From the NCBI GenBank assembly GCA_963835685.1, contig CAWIGI010000019.1:62001-126000 (forward strand): 64,000 nucleotides of DNA, in the 5' to 3' direction. Shown here piece after piece: positions 17,567-26,472 of the stretch. A program made the translations under genes and the position numbers. A model generated the notes under the pieces. That model was not told the origin of the DNA. It ran no database searches and saw only the letters and a program-made list of their open reading frames with translations. The DNA comes from DATAGF01 sp963835685 (GTDB taxonomy: Bacteria > Actinomycetota > Thermoleophilia > Miltoncostaeales > Miltoncostaeaceae). Position 1 is the first letter of the stretch. Every line of letters begins with the position of its first letter.

Positions 17567-18077
17567 GGAGGCGGACCAGCTCGGAGCGGGCATCGGGCTC
17601 TCGCGCGTCGAAGAGTACCAGCCTCCGATCGCCGCCCAGATGCCGCAGCTCCAGCTCCAGACGGGGGTCCGGGATGACCGCGACCACCGCGTCGGGCCAC
17701 TCCACGAGGCCGATCGCGTCCTCGAGGGCCGTGCGGACGAGCTCGGCGTCCTCGTCGTCGGGCTCAACGAGGCGGTAGGCGTCAACGTGCGCGATCGGGA
17801 CGTCGCCCTCGTACCGCTGGGCCACGGTGAAGGTCGGGCTCGTCACCGGGCCGCGCACCCCCAGGGCCCGCGCCACGGCCCGCACGAGGGTGGTCTTCCC
17901 CGTCCCCAGCTCGCCGCGAAGCAGCACGACGTCGCCCGGCGCGAGGATCGTCGCGAGACGCGCCCCGAGCGCGGCGGTGTCGCCGGGCCCCCCGCTCTCC
18001 CAGGTGAGGCGGTCGCCGCTCAGGCGCTCAAAAGAGGCCGAGCTGCTGGGCGGACGGCTCCGGGGGCTCCGGCGCAT
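17505..18077 (-). CDS. tsaE: tRNA threonylcarbamoyladenosine biosynthesis ATPase TsaE
   Basis: A P-loop ATPase that drives the TsaB-TsaD cycle. DVVLLRGELGTGKTTLVRAV is the Walker A segment, SPTFTVAQRYEGD the family motif, and AHVDAYRLVEPDDEDAELV the Walker B-like part; AIGLVEWPDAV is also diagnostic. The ATG at 18077 would place about 50 bases inside udg and add an Arg/Ser-rich stretch unlike the family. A CTG at 18023 gives LSGDRLTWESGGPGDTAALG, which matches the expected N-terminus. I keep the ATG as the outer limit and regard CTG as the better biological start. Confidence 0.9.
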   Translation of the reverse strand: MRRSPRSRPPSSSASFERLSGDRLTWESGGPGDTAALGARLATILAPGDVVLLRGELGTGKTTLVRAVARALGVRGPVTSPTFTVAQRYEGDVPIAHVDAYRLVEPDDEDAELVRTALEDAIGLVEWPDAVVAVIPDPRLELELRHLGGDRRLVLFDAREPDARSELVRLLADLRARHRHREPEPGPRPG

Positions 18078-18726
18078 GGGGCGGCGCCGGCGCGGCGCCG
18101 ACCGCCACCAGCTCCGGGACCTCCGGAGCGGGCGCCCCGGGGCCGGCGGCCAGCAGCCCCGGGATGCGGGCGAAGTCGGCCTCGAGGGTCGAGAGCATCG
18201 CGCGCGTGTAGAGGGCCGCCGCCGGGTGGAAGAGCGGGTACAGCAGCACCGGCTCGCCGGCGATGACCAGCGGCAGCTCGTGCCCGTGGACCCGGGAGAT
18301 CCCGTCGGGCCGGCCCGACAGCAGCTTGGTCGCGAAGTTGCCGAGCGTGCAGACCAGCGTCGGGCGGATCAGCGAGATCTGGCGGAACAGGTGCGGCTCG
18401 CACGAGCTGATCTCGGCGGGCAGCGGGTCGCGGTTGCCCGGCGGCCGGCACTTGAGGACGTTGGCGATGAACACATCGTCCCGCGTGAGCCCGATGCCCT
18501 CGATCAGCGAGGTCAGCAGCTGCCCGGCCTGGCCCACGAAGGGGATGCCCTGACGGTCCTCGTGGTAGCCGGGCGCCTCGCCGACGAACATGACGTCCGC
18601 GTCCGGGTTGCCGCTCCCCGTGACCACCTGGGTGCGGCCCTCGCTGAGGGCGCAGCGGACGCAGGCCGACACCTCGTCACGGTGGTACGCCTCGAGCTCG
18701 GCGAGCCGGGCTTCGCGGTCCGACAT
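18028..18726 (-). CDS. Family 4 uracil-DNA glycosylase with C-terminal clamp-binding motif
   Basis: A 232-residue Fe-S uracil-DNA glycosylase of the UDGa type for base-excision repair. Cysteine ligands are in CVRCALSEGRTQVV and in CEPHLFRQISLIRPTLVCTL. Catalytic motifs are FVGEAPGYHEDRQGIPFVG and LYPLFHPAAALY (His motif). N-V-L-K-C-R-P-P-G-N-R lies between them. After a Pro/Ala-rich linker the protein ends QQLGLF, close to the bacterial sliding-clamp-binding consensus QLxLF. It is the first gene of the tsa operon, with its stop inside tsaE. Confidence 0.93.
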   Translation of the reverse strand: MSDREARLAELEAYHRDEVSACVRCALSEGRTQVVTGSGNPDADVMFVGEAPGYHEDRQGIPFVGQAGQLLTSLIEGIGLTRDDVFIANVLKCRPPGNRDPLPAEISSCEPHLFRQISLIRPTLVCTLGNFATKLLSGRPDGISRVHGHELPLVIAGEPVLLYPLFHPAAALYTRAMLSTLEADFARIPGLLAAGPGAPAPEVPELVAVGAAPAPPHAPEPPEPSAQQLGLF

Positions 18727-18864
18727 CGTGTCGCAGGCTACCCGGTGGCTCGGCCGGAATGGCGCTGGCGGCGCCCCGCGCGCGACGGTATCATGCGCTC
18801 GCCCTGAGCGTGACGCCCGGCATCCCGATCCCCGGGAGTTGGAGCAAGCGCCGGAGGAGGTTCC

Positions 18865-20139
18865 GTGAACATCGTCCGCACGGTCGCCGAGCTGCGCCGT
18901 GCAGTCGCCGCCCTGCGCGCCGACGGGCGCCGGATCGCGCTCGTGCCGACGATGGGGGCGCTCCACGAGGGCCACCTCTCCCTCGTCAACCTCGCGGCCC
19001 GCAACGGCCACGCCGCGGTGATGACGCTGTTCGTCAACCCGGTCCAGTTCGCCGCCGGCGAGGATCTCGCGGGCTACCCGCGAGACGAGGAGCGCGACGC
19101 CGCGCTGGCGGAGGGGCGGGGCGTCGCGCTGCTGTTCGTCCCCGGCGCCGACGAGGTCTACCCGCCCGGCTTCGCCACGGCCGTGACGGTCGGCGGCCCC
19201 AGCACCGGGCTGGAGGGCGCCGCGCGCCCCGAGCACTTCGCCGGGGTTGCGACCGTGGTCGCCAAGCTGCTCCTGGCCGCCCGCCCCGACCGCGTGGTCT
19301 TCGGCCAGAAGGACGCCCAGCAGGTGGCCGTCATGCGCCGCCTGATGCGCGACCTCCACCTGGACGACGTCGAACTGGTCGTCGGGCCGACGGTCCGCGA
19401 GCCCGACGGCCTGGCGATGAGCAGCCGCAACGCGTACCTGGGGCCCGAGGAGCGGGCCGCGGCGGCCGCCCTGCACCGCGGGCTCTCGGCCGCCGCCGAG
19501 CTCGCCGCCTCCGGCGAGCGCGACGCCGCCGTGGTCGAGGCCGCCGCCCGGGCCGTCGTCGAGGCCGAGCCGCGCTGCGCGCTCGAGTACGCGGCGGCGG
19601 TCGACCCCGACACCTTCGCCCCGCTCCGCACCCTGGACCGCCCCGCCCTGCTGGCCGTCGCCGCCCGCGTGGGCCCGGCGCGCCTGATCGACAACATCCC
19701 GCTCCCCACCCCGACCCGGAGGGCCGACGTGACGCCCCTGAGCCGCACCATGCTGAAGAGCAAGATCCACCGCGCCACCGTGACGGACGCGAACCTGAAC
19801 TACGTCGGGAGCATCACGGTCAACGGCGAGCTGCTCGAGGCGGCGGACATCCGGCCGTACGAGCAGGTCGAGGTCCTCAGCATCAGCACCGGCGCCCGCT
19901 TCACGACCTATGCCATCGAGGGCCCGCCTGGCGCAGGGGACATCTGCCTGAACGGGGCCGCCGCGCGGCTGGCGCAGCCCGGCGACCTCGTGATCGTGCT
20001 CAGCTACGCGCCCTTCGCGCAGGCCGACCTCGACGGGTACGAGCCCCTGGTCGTCCACGTGGACGCGCGGAACCGGCGGGTGGAGATGCCCCCGGTGAGC
20101 GCCCCCGACGGCGTGCCCGCCTCCTGGGAGCGGTCGTGA
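18865..20139 (+). CDS. panC-panD: PanC-PanD fusion: pantoate--beta-alanine ligase and aspartate 1-decarboxylase
   Basis: One uninterrupted 424-codon frame encodes both enzymes. Residues 1-288 are PanC: PTMGALHEGHLSLV (28-41, ATP HIGH-like), FVNPVQF, GQKDAQQV, and MSSRNAYL (KMSKS-like), ending RLIDNIPLP. Residues from 289 are PanD: TMLKSKIHRATVTDANLNYV then GS (315-316), the self-cleavage site that makes the pyruvoyl group, and ARFTTYAIEG, GAAARL and VIVLSYAPF. PanD makes beta-alanine and PanC uses it, so a fusion joins consecutive steps. Cleavage would leave PanC attached to the 27-residue beta chain. The GTG start follows GGAGGAGG. panB follows with a GTGA overlap. Confidence 0.9.
   Translation: MNIVRTVAELRRAVAALRADGRRIALVPTMGALHEGHLSLVNLAARNGHAAVMTLFVNPVQFAAGEDLAGYPRDEERDAALAEGRGVALLFVPGADEVYPPGFATAVTVGGPSTGLEGAARPEHFAGVATVVAKLLLAARPDRVVFGQKDAQQVAVMRRLMRDLHLDDVELVVGPTVREPDGLAMSSRNAYLGPEERAAAAALHRGLSAAAELAASGERDAAVVEAAARAVVEAEPRCALEYAAAVDPDTFAPLRTLDRPALLAVAARVGPARLIDNIPLPTPTRRADVTPLSRTMLKSKIHRATVTDANLNYVGSITVNGELLEAADIRPYEQVEVLSISTGARFTTYAIEGPPGAGDICLNGAAARLAQPGDLVIVLSYAPFAQADLDGYEPLVVHVDARNRRVEMPPVSAPDGVPASWERS
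19718..19731 (+). promoter_or_regulatory. Internal ribosome-binding site and GTG start for PanD within panC-panD
   Basis: GGAGGG at 19718-19723 is followed five bases later by an in-frame GTG at 19729 that would start VTPLSRTMLKSKI, a natural PanD N-terminus. A separate 136-residue PanD could therefore be made in addition to the fusion. This looks like an ancestral panD start retained after loss of the panC stop. Confidence 0.6.
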
Positions 20140-20916
20140 CCGCGCCCCTCACCGCCGCCGAGCTGCGCGCCCGCAAGGGCGGCAGGCGCCTGGCGATGCT
20201 CACCGCCTACGACCGCCCGACGGCGCTGGCGCTCGACGCGTGCGGGCTCGACATCCTGCTCGTGGGCGACAGCCTCGGCGAGGTGGAGCTGGGCTTCGAC
20301 ACCACCCGGGCGGTCACCCTGGCGATGATGGTCCACCACGTCCGGGCCGTCCGGAACGGCGTGGAGCGCACCCACGTCTGCGGCGACATGCCCGCCGCGA
20401 CCTACCGGACGCCGGAGGAGGCGGTCGCCACCGCCCGCGCCCTCGTCGAGGCCGGCGCCGACTCGGTGAAGCTCGAGGGCGCGCTGATCCCGCAGGTCGC
20501 CGCCATCCTGGCGGACGGCATCCCGGTGATGGGGCACGTGGGCCTGCTCCCCCAGACGGCCGCCTCGTACACCCGCCAGGGGACGGACCCGGCGGACGCC
20601 GAGCGCATCGCGGCGGACGCGCGCGCCCTCGACGCCGCGGGCTGCTACGCGGTCGTGATCGAGGCCGTGCCCGCCGAGCTCGCGGCCCGCATCACGTCCG
20701 AGCTCTCCTCCCCCACCATCGGGATCGCCGCCGGCCCGGAGTGCGACGGGCAGGTGCTCGTGTTCAACCGACCTCATCGGGCAGGTCCCGAACCCGCCGC
20801 GGTTCGTCAAGCCGAAGGCGAACGTCTACGCCGCGGTCGTCCAGGCCGGCCGCGAGTTCGCCGACGAGGTGCGGGCGGCCGGCGCGTCCGAGGAGGGCAT
20901 CGCGAGGTCGGCGTAG
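20136..20916 (+). CDS. panB: 3-methyl-2-oxobutanoate hydroxymethyltransferase, one-base frameshift
   Basis: First committed enzyme of pantoate synthesis (ketoisovalerate plus methylene-THF). GTG 20136 overlaps the panD stop. Diagnostic blocks are MLTAYDRPTALALDACGLDI, LLVGDSLGEVELGFDTT, HVCGDMPAATYRTPEEA, VKLEGALIPQV, IPVMGHVGLLPQ and IGIAAGPECDGQVLVF. After GQVLVFN the frame is lost by one extra C near 20768 (AACC for AAC). The next frame then gives DLIGQVPNPPRFVKPKANVY and a normal C-terminus to TAG 20916. The corrected length of about 260 residues is normal. Confidence 0.93.
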
Positions 20917-20932
20917 CCTCGTGGGCCGCCCG

Positions 20933-21348
20933 ATGTCCGACGACGAGCGGCGCCGGTTCATGCTCGAGGGGACCCGGACCGGCATGCTCGCCACCGTGCG
21001 CCGCGACGGCCGGCCTCACGTGACGCCGATCTGGTTCACGCTCGACGCCGACGACGTCGTCTTCATGAGCGGCGCCACGACGATCAAGGGGCGCAACCTG
21101 CGCGGGACCCGCGGGCGTCGTTGGCGGTCAACGATGGGCGGCCTCCCTACTCCTTCGTCCGTATCGACGGCGCCGCCGATCTGAGCGAGGACGTCAAGGC
21201 CATGATGCCGTGGTCGATCCGCATCGCCGAGCGGTACATGGGCCCCGAGCTGGGCAAGGTCTACGGGCGCCGCAACGCAGTCCCCGGGGAGCTGCTGGTG
21301 CGGATCCGGCCGCGGAGGATCGTCTCCGAGGCCGGCGTGGCCGACTGA
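20933..21348 (+). CDS. Pyridoxamine-5'-phosphate-oxidase-fold, F420-type oxidoreductase, one-base frameshift
   Basis: A small split-barrel flavin/F420-dependent protein. ATG 20933 gives MSDDERRRFMLEGTRTGMLA, then TVRRDGRPHVTPIWFTLD and VVFMSGATTIKGRNLR, the standard PPOX-class N-terminal half. A missing C near 21102 breaks the frame. The second frame gives DPRASLAVNDGRPPYSFVRI and a helix LGKVYGRRNAVPGELLVRIR to TGA 21348. The combined length of about 138 residues fits the family. The cofactor is inferred from actinobacterial homologues. It follows panB by 16 bases and converges on fumC. Confidence 0.8.
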
Positions 21349-21367
21349 GCGCCTGCGACCCGATCGT

Positions 21368-22697
21368 CTACGTCGCGGACGGATCGAGGTCGTGCGGGCG
21401 GGCGATCCGCTTCAGGTCGAGGGCCTCCTCCAGGACGGACTCCTCCACCCCGTGCTCGCGGGCGACCTCGCGCAGGGGCCGGCCCGAGGCGGTCGCCTCC
21501 TTGACGATCGCGCTGGCCCGGTCGTAGCCGATGTGGGGGTTGAGGGCGGTGGCCATCGCGAGGGTGCCGCTCGCCGTGGCCGGTCGCGCCCTCGGGGTGC
21601 GCCTCGATGCCCGAGACGCATTTGTCGGCGAAGAGCGTCGAGGCCGTCGTGAGCAGGTGGATCGACTGCAGCAGGTTGCGTGCCATCAGCGGGATGCGCA
21701 CGTTCAGCTCGAAGTTGCCCTGGGTGCCGGCGACCGTGATGGCGGCGTCGTTGCCGATGACCTGGGCGGCGACCTGGATCACCACCTCGGGGATCACCGG
21801 GTTGACCTTGCCCGGCATGATCGACGAGCCCTTCTGGAGCTCGGGCAGGAAGAGCTCGCCCAGGCCGCAGCGCGGGCCGCTGCCCATCCAGGCGATGTCG
21901 TTCGCGATCTTGGTGAGCGACACGGCGAGCACCTTGAGGGCGCCCGACGCCTCGACGAGCCCGTCGCGCGCGCCCTGGGCCTCGAACGGGTCGGCCGGCG
22001 CCCCGATGGGCAGGCCCGTGTCGGCCATCAGGAGCTCGCGGACCCGCTCGGCGAACTCCCGGTGGGTGTTGAGGCCGGTGCCCGTGGCGGTGCCGCCCAG
22101 CGGGATCTGGCCGAGCCGAGGCAGGGTGTCGGCGATCCGCTCGCGCGCGAGCCGGATCTGGGCCGCGTAGCCGCCGAACTCCTGGCCGAGCGTCACCGGG
22201 ACGGCGTCCATGAGGTGCGTGCGCCCCGCCTTGACCACGTCGGCGAACTCCTCGGCCTTCGCTCCGAGCGCGGCCGCCAGGTGGTCGAGGGCGGGCAGCA
22301 GGCGCCGCGAGATCTCCTCGAGCGCGGCGAGGTGCACCGCCGACGGGAACACGTCGTTCGAGCTCTGGCCCATGTTGACGTGGTCGTTGGCGTGGGCCTC
22401 CTCGCCCGCGAGGGTCGCGATGACCTCGTTGGCGTTCATGTTCGACGAGGTTCCCGATCCGGTCTGGAACACGTCGATGGGGAACTGGTCGTCGTGCTCC
22501 CCGGCGGCGACGGCGTCGGCCGCTTGGGCGATCCGCTCGGCGATGGCGTCGTCGAGCAGCCCGAGCTCGGCGTTGACCCGCGCCGCGGCGCCCTTGATCC
22601 GGCCCAGCCACCGCACCACGGGCAGCGGCACGCGCTCTCCGGACACCGGGAAGTTCTCGACCGCCTTGCGGGTCTCCCCGCCCCAAAGCTCCGCCAC
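21368..22697 (-). CDS. fumC: Class II fumarate hydratase, frameshifted near the 3' end
   Basis: Interconverts fumarate and L-malate in the TCA cycle. Superfamily regions are all present: VFQTGSGTSSNMNANEV, MGQSSNDVFPSAVHLA, GRTHLMDAVPVTLGQEFGGY, GGTATGTGLNTHREFAERV and the signature GSSIMPGKVNPVIPE. GNFELNVRIPLMARNLLQSI resembles mycobacterial FumC more than aspartase. After KCVSGIEAHPEGAT the frame shifts near 21575. The expected end (MATALNPHIGYDRASAIVKE to the TGA/TAG side at 21368) is in the next frame. Corrected length is about 443 residues. Confidence 0.92.
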
Positions 22698-22734
22698 CGC
22701 CCCCCCTCGGATCGCCTCGGCTCCGGCTGAAATC

Positions 22735-23691
22735 CTACCCGCCTCGTGCCGGGGCGATCGTCCGCACCACCCAGGACGCCCCTCCCCAGAGGACGAGCCG
22801 GCGGTCGAAGCCCGACGGCGCGCAGAAGGCCTGGTCCTGGGAGTCGTACCGGGGGGTCGGCTCCACGATCCCCCTGCGACGGCCCCGGAGCCCGACGGTC
22901 GTGAGCGACCACGCCCCGGTCTTGATCCGGAGCAGGACGATGCGCCATCCCGCTGCGGAGGCCCGGTAGATCGCCCATGGCTCGGCCGCGAGACAGCTGA
23001 CCGGGCGCGTCCACCGGTAGCCCACCAGCATCTCGCGCCTGCCGCCCGCGACCAGCTGGAGGCACCGGACGCGGCCGACCGTCAGCTCACCGGGCTCGAG
23101 GTCGTACGCCCATTTGCCGTCGATCACCGGGACGGCATCGTCGAGAAGGCCGGCCGCCGTCGAGCGTCCGCACCGCGGCGACGGCCGGGCGCGAGCGCTC
23201 ACGACGTCCTGCGCGACGAGCGCCGGACCCTGCAGCCCGGCGGCGGGGGTCGGGGTCAGGTAGGTGCAGACGCGCCGCGCGACGGGCCCGTTGCCCACAC
23301 GCTCGCCTCCGGTGGCGAAGAACGGGCCGACGTCGAGCTCGGCGGCGTCGGTCCCGCGCCAGGAGATCGGCGTCGCGTCCGGCATGGTCGGGAACGCCGC
23401 CGGGTCCGCCGGGCAGGGCTCGAGCGTCCGCCCGTCCGACCACGCCTTCAGGGTGGCCGCCGCCCCCAGGCCGCTCGCCGGCTCGGCCGCCTCGGCGACG
23501 ATGCCGCGCACGTCCAGGACGAGCCGACGCTCCTCCCCCGAGGAGGAGAGGCCCGCCGTCGTGGCGAGCTGCCCGAGGTCGCCGGCCGCCGTGGCGGCGA
23601 CCGCGGGCGCCGCGCTCGCGAGGAGCGCGATCGAGACGAGCAGCGCTGCCGGCGGGCCCCGCACGCCGCGAACGTACTTCCGGGCCGCCAC
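22735..23691 (-). CDS. Secreted protein of unknown function
   Basis: Encodes 318 residues with a clear Sec signal peptide (GPPAALLVSIALLASAAPAV, cleavage after AVA). The mature part has at least six cysteines spread as CPADP, RRVCTYL, PRCGRST, VRCLQLV, SCLAAEP and FCAPSGF, compatible with three disulfides. There are two W-rich strands near the end (GWRIVLLRIKTGAWSLTTVG and LVLWGGASWVVRTI). No enzymatic motif is recognisable. It is separated from fumC by 37 bases and may be cotranscribed, but a functional link is not evident. Confidence 0.6.
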   Translation of the reverse strand: MAARKYVRGVRGPPAALLVSIALLASAAPAVAATAAGDLGQLATTAGLSSSGEERRLVLDVRGIVAEAAEPASGLGAAATLKAWSDGRTLEPCPADPAAFPTMPDATPISWRGTDAAELDVGPFFATGGERVGNGPVARRVCTYLTPTPAAGLQGPALVAQDVVSARARPSPRCGRSTAAGLLDDAVPVIDGKWAYDLEPGELTVGRVRCLQLVAGGRREMLVGYRWTRPVSCLAAEPWAIYRASAAGWRIVLLRIKTGAWSLTTVGLRGRRRGIVEPTPRYDSQDQAFCAPSGFDRRLVLWGGASWVVRTIAPARGG

Positions 23692-23748
23692 GCTGGGTAA
23701 CTGGACGGGCGGTCAGTAACGCGTCCGCAAGCATGCTCCGTGCGCCCC

Positions 23749-25077
23749 TCAGTCGGCGAGTCGGCCCAGCGCGCGCAGGATCTCCATCCCCGCCCGCGTG
23801 CCGAGCTCGAGGTGCTCCACCCTCAGATGCTCGTCGGGGGCGTGGATCCCGTCGTCGGGCAGGCCGAAGCCGGTGAGGACCGTGGGGATGCCCTTCGCGG
23901 CCAGGACGGCCACGACGGGCAGCGTCCCCCCGCTGCGCACGGGCACCGGGCGCCACCCGGTGGCCGCCTCCATCCCGTCCGCGGCCGCGGCCAGGACCGG
24001 GTGGCCGGGGTCGAGGACCGCCGGCAGGGCGAGGCCGAGGTCCTCGATGGTCACCTCGGCGCCCTCGGGGGCGGCGGAGCGAAGGAGGTCGTCGAGCACC
24101 TCGCTCAGCGCCTCCGCGTCCTGCCCCCCGGCCAGCCGCAGCGAGAGCGTGGCCGTGGCCTCGCAGGGGATGTTGGTCTTGACCGCGTGGGGCTCGCCGC
24201 AGGCGAGCCCATGGACGTCGAGCGACGGCGAGGCCAGGGTGCGCATGTAGAAGCCATCGGCGGCCCCCGGATCGGCGGGGCGCAGCCCGGCGGCGGCGAG
24301 GGCCTCGTCGCCCGGGGGGAGGTCGTCCCAGACGGCGACCTCCGCCGGCCCGGCGGGGGCGAGCCCGGCGTACAGCGCTGAGGGGAGCCGGCCGTCGCGG
24401 GGTGCGACGGCGGCGAGGATGTCCACGAGGGCGTGCGACGCGTTGAGCGCGGCTCCACCGAAGAGGCCCGAGTGGGCATCGGCCTCGCCCGTCCGCACCC
24501 GGACCCGCCGGTAGAGCATCCCGCGCACCCCGGTGCAGAACGACGGGCGCCCCGGCCCGACCATCGGGCTGTCGAAGATCAGGGTGGCGAGTGCCGGCTC
24601 GGCGTCGGCCGCGAAGTGCTCGACGGCCGAGGTGCCGCCGCTCTCCTCCTCGCCCTCCACGACGAAGCCCACGCGCACGGGCAGCTGGCCCGTCGCGGCG
24701 AGGCGCTGCACCGCCGCGATCAGCATGAAGAGGTTCCCCTTGTCGTCGCTGGCGCCGCGCGCATAGAGGTTCCCGTCGCGGATCACGGGCTCGAAGGCGG
24801 GAGTCGTCCAGAGCTCCTCGGGGCCGGCGGGCTGGACGTCGTAGTGGCCGTAGACGACGACCCTCGGCACGCGGCCGTCCCCCGCGCTGGCCGGCACCTC
24901 GCCCAGCACGAGCGGGTGGCGCGCCGTCGCCGTCACCGCCGCCTCGCCGCCCGCGCGGCGGATCTCGTCGGCGACCAGGGCCGCCGCGCGCTCCATGTCG
25001 GGAGCGTGGTCGGGCACGGCGCTCACGCTCGGCACCCGCAGGAGGGCCTCGAGACGCTCCATCTCCTCGCGGGTCAC
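23749..25077 (-). CDS. M20 family metallopeptidase (dipeptidase)
   Basis: A 442-residue zinc aminoacyl-dipeptidase of the M20A/CNDP type. Metal and catalytic residues are visible: YGHYDVQPAGP (His ligand and catalytic Asp), YARGASDDKGNLFM (bridging Asp), GEEESGG (catalytic Glu and Glu ligand), TLIFDSPM (Asp ligand), and DDGIHAPDEHL (C-terminal His ligand). The lid domain includes AHSGLFGGAALN with the His that reaches across the dimer. There is no signal peptide, so it acts in the cytoplasm on small peptides. Confidence 0.9.
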   Translation of the reverse strand: MTREEMERLEALLRVPSVSAVPDHAPDMERAAALVADEIRRAGGEAAVTATARHPLVLGEVPASAGDGRVPRVVVYGHYDVQPAGPEELWTTPAFEPVIRDGNLYARGASDDKGNLFMLIAAVQRLAATGQLPVRVGFVVEGEEESGGTSAVEHFAADAEPALATLIFDSPMVGPGRPSFCTGVRGMLYRRVRVRTGEADAHSGLFGGAALNASHALVDILAAVAPRDGRLPSALYAGLAPAGPAEVAVWDDLPPGDEALAAAGLRPADPGAADGFYMRTLASPSLDVHGLACGEPHAVKTNIPCEATATLSLRLAGGQDAEALSEVLDDLLRSAAPEGAEVTIEDLGLALPAVLDPGHPVLAAAADGMEAATGWRPVPVRSGGTLPVVAVLAAKGIPTVLTGFGLPDDGIHAPDEHLRVEHLELGTRAGMEILRALGRLAD

Positions 25078-25095
25078 GGCCGCGAGTGTACGTAG

Positions 25096-25836
25096 TCAGG
25101 ACGCGGGCTTGCTCGGCGCCCCTCCCAGCATGTCCTTCAGGCGGTTGATGCGGGCCTCGTAGGCGGGGCCGAAGCGCTCCTCGGCCCGCGCCATCTTCTC
25201 CGGCTGCTTCGTGTAGCGCAGCCGCGCCCAGGGCGACTTCGGCTTGGCGAGGCGGATCGCGCCCGACCAGCGCCACCACGGGAACGAAGACTCCGATGCC
25301 GCCGGTGACCAGCTTGCCCTTCAGGACGGCGACGGCGGCGAGCAGGGCGTTGATCCCGAACAGGTCACCGCGACGCCCAGACGCGAGCCGTCCCCGGCGT
25401 CCTCGAGGTCGAGCGGCGCTGTGCCGATCACCAGGAGGCCGCCGACCATGAGCGCGATCAGCACGGCGTCCACCGAGGTCCGGCCCTGGTCGGCCCAGTA
25501 GACGTCCTTCATGTAGAGGGAGAGCGCGAACTCGTCGAGCATCAGTCCCGCGCCGATGCCGAAGGCGATCGCCAGCAGCTCGAACCAGGGCGTGTCGGGT
25601 TGGAATCGGAACTCGAGGAATCCGGCGATGAGGGTGATCGCGATGCCGTAGACCAGGTGGTGGATGTGGATCCCGCCGACGCTGAGGTCGCGCAGCGCGC
25701 CCTCCCGGTCGGAGCGGATCCGGCGCGTGATCCCGCGGACGATCAGGAAGGTGATCAGCAGCGACAGGAGGAGCCAGAAGGCGCCCGACTTGCTGCCGTT
25801 GACCATCTCCCGCTCGTACCAGTCGCGGAGCGCCAC
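25096..25836 (-). CDS. Actinobacterial membrane protein, HIHH/LDEF family, two frameshifts
   Basis: A homologue of the intact gene at 34622. From ATG 25836: ALRDWYEREMVNGSKSGAFW, a membrane helix, GGIHIHHLVYGIAI, FQPDTPWFELLAIAFGIGAG, LMLDEFALSLYMKDVYWADQ. A missing base near 25364 moves the frame to FGINALLAAVAVLKGKLVTG. An extra base near 25263 moves it again to IRLAKPKSPWARLRYTKQPE and a charged tail ending KPAS. About 245 residues when corrected. The conserved HIHH and LDEF motifs sit beside membrane helices and suggest a metal- or proton-linked site. The function is unknown to me. Confidence 0.7.
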
Positions 25837-25839
25837 GGC

Positions 25840-26472
25840 TCAGCCCCCGTCGGCCGGCGCGACCGCCACGCCCGCCACGAGGGGCCGGATCCAGGGAGGG
25901 GCCGGGACGTCGTCCAGGCGCGTCACGGTCGTGACCGCGAACCCCGCCGCCCGGATCGCCGCAAGCGTGTCGCGGTTGGGGTGGCACCCGGCGTTCAGGC
26001 GCCGCCAGACGGGCGTGAGCCGGTCCTGCCAGCGCGCGGCGCGGCCCTCGGCGCGGACGTGCTCGATGAACAGCAGGCGACCGCCCGGCCGCAGCACCCG
26101 CCGCGCCTCGGCCAGGGCGCGCGGGGGGTCGTCGACCGAGCACAGCACCCCGGTCGAGACGACCGCGTCCACGCTCGCGTCCTCGATCGGCAGGCGCTCG
26201 GCGGGCGCGTCCAGCACCTCGACGGGGAACGGCGCCGCCGCCGCCCGGGGCGCCAGCCGGCGACGCATCGCGCCGTCGGGCTCGACGAGGGTCAGCGCCT
26301 GCAGCCCCGGATAGTGGGCCAGGTTGACCCCCGTCCCGGCGCCGATCTCGAGCACCCGCCCCGAGGCCTCGCGCAGCAGCTCGCGGCGCCGCGCGCCCAT
26401 CGGGCCCCGCTCGGAGCGGCGAGCCAGGAGGTCGCAGAAGGCGGCGAAGATCCGGTGCTCGCGCTCGGGCAT
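25840..26472 (-). CDS. Class I SAM-dependent methyltransferase
   Basis: A 210-residue Rossmann methyltransferase. SAM motif I is VLEIGAGTGVNLAHY, motif II LTLVEPDGAMRRRL, and the acidic loop DASVDAVVSTGVLCSVDDPP. LRPGGRLLFIEHVRAEG is motif post-II/III. The tail HPNRDTLAAIRAAGFAVTTV resembles UbiE/COQ5-like phospholipid or quinone methyltransferases. The ATG overlaps the stop of the upstream transporter by one base (TGATG), and the membrane gene follows 4 bases downstream, so these three genes are an operon. The substrate is unknown. Confidence 0.8.
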   Translation of the reverse strand: MPEREHRIFAAFCDLLARRSERGPMGARRRELLREASGRVLEIGAGTGVNLAHYPGLQALTLVEPDGAMRRRLAPRAAAAPFPVEVLDAPAERLPIEDASVDAVVSTGVLCSVDDPPRALAEARRVLRPGGRLLFIEHVRAEGRAARWQDRLTPVWRRLNAGCHPNRDTLAAIRAAGFAVTTVTRLDDVPAPPWIRPLVAGVAVAPADGG

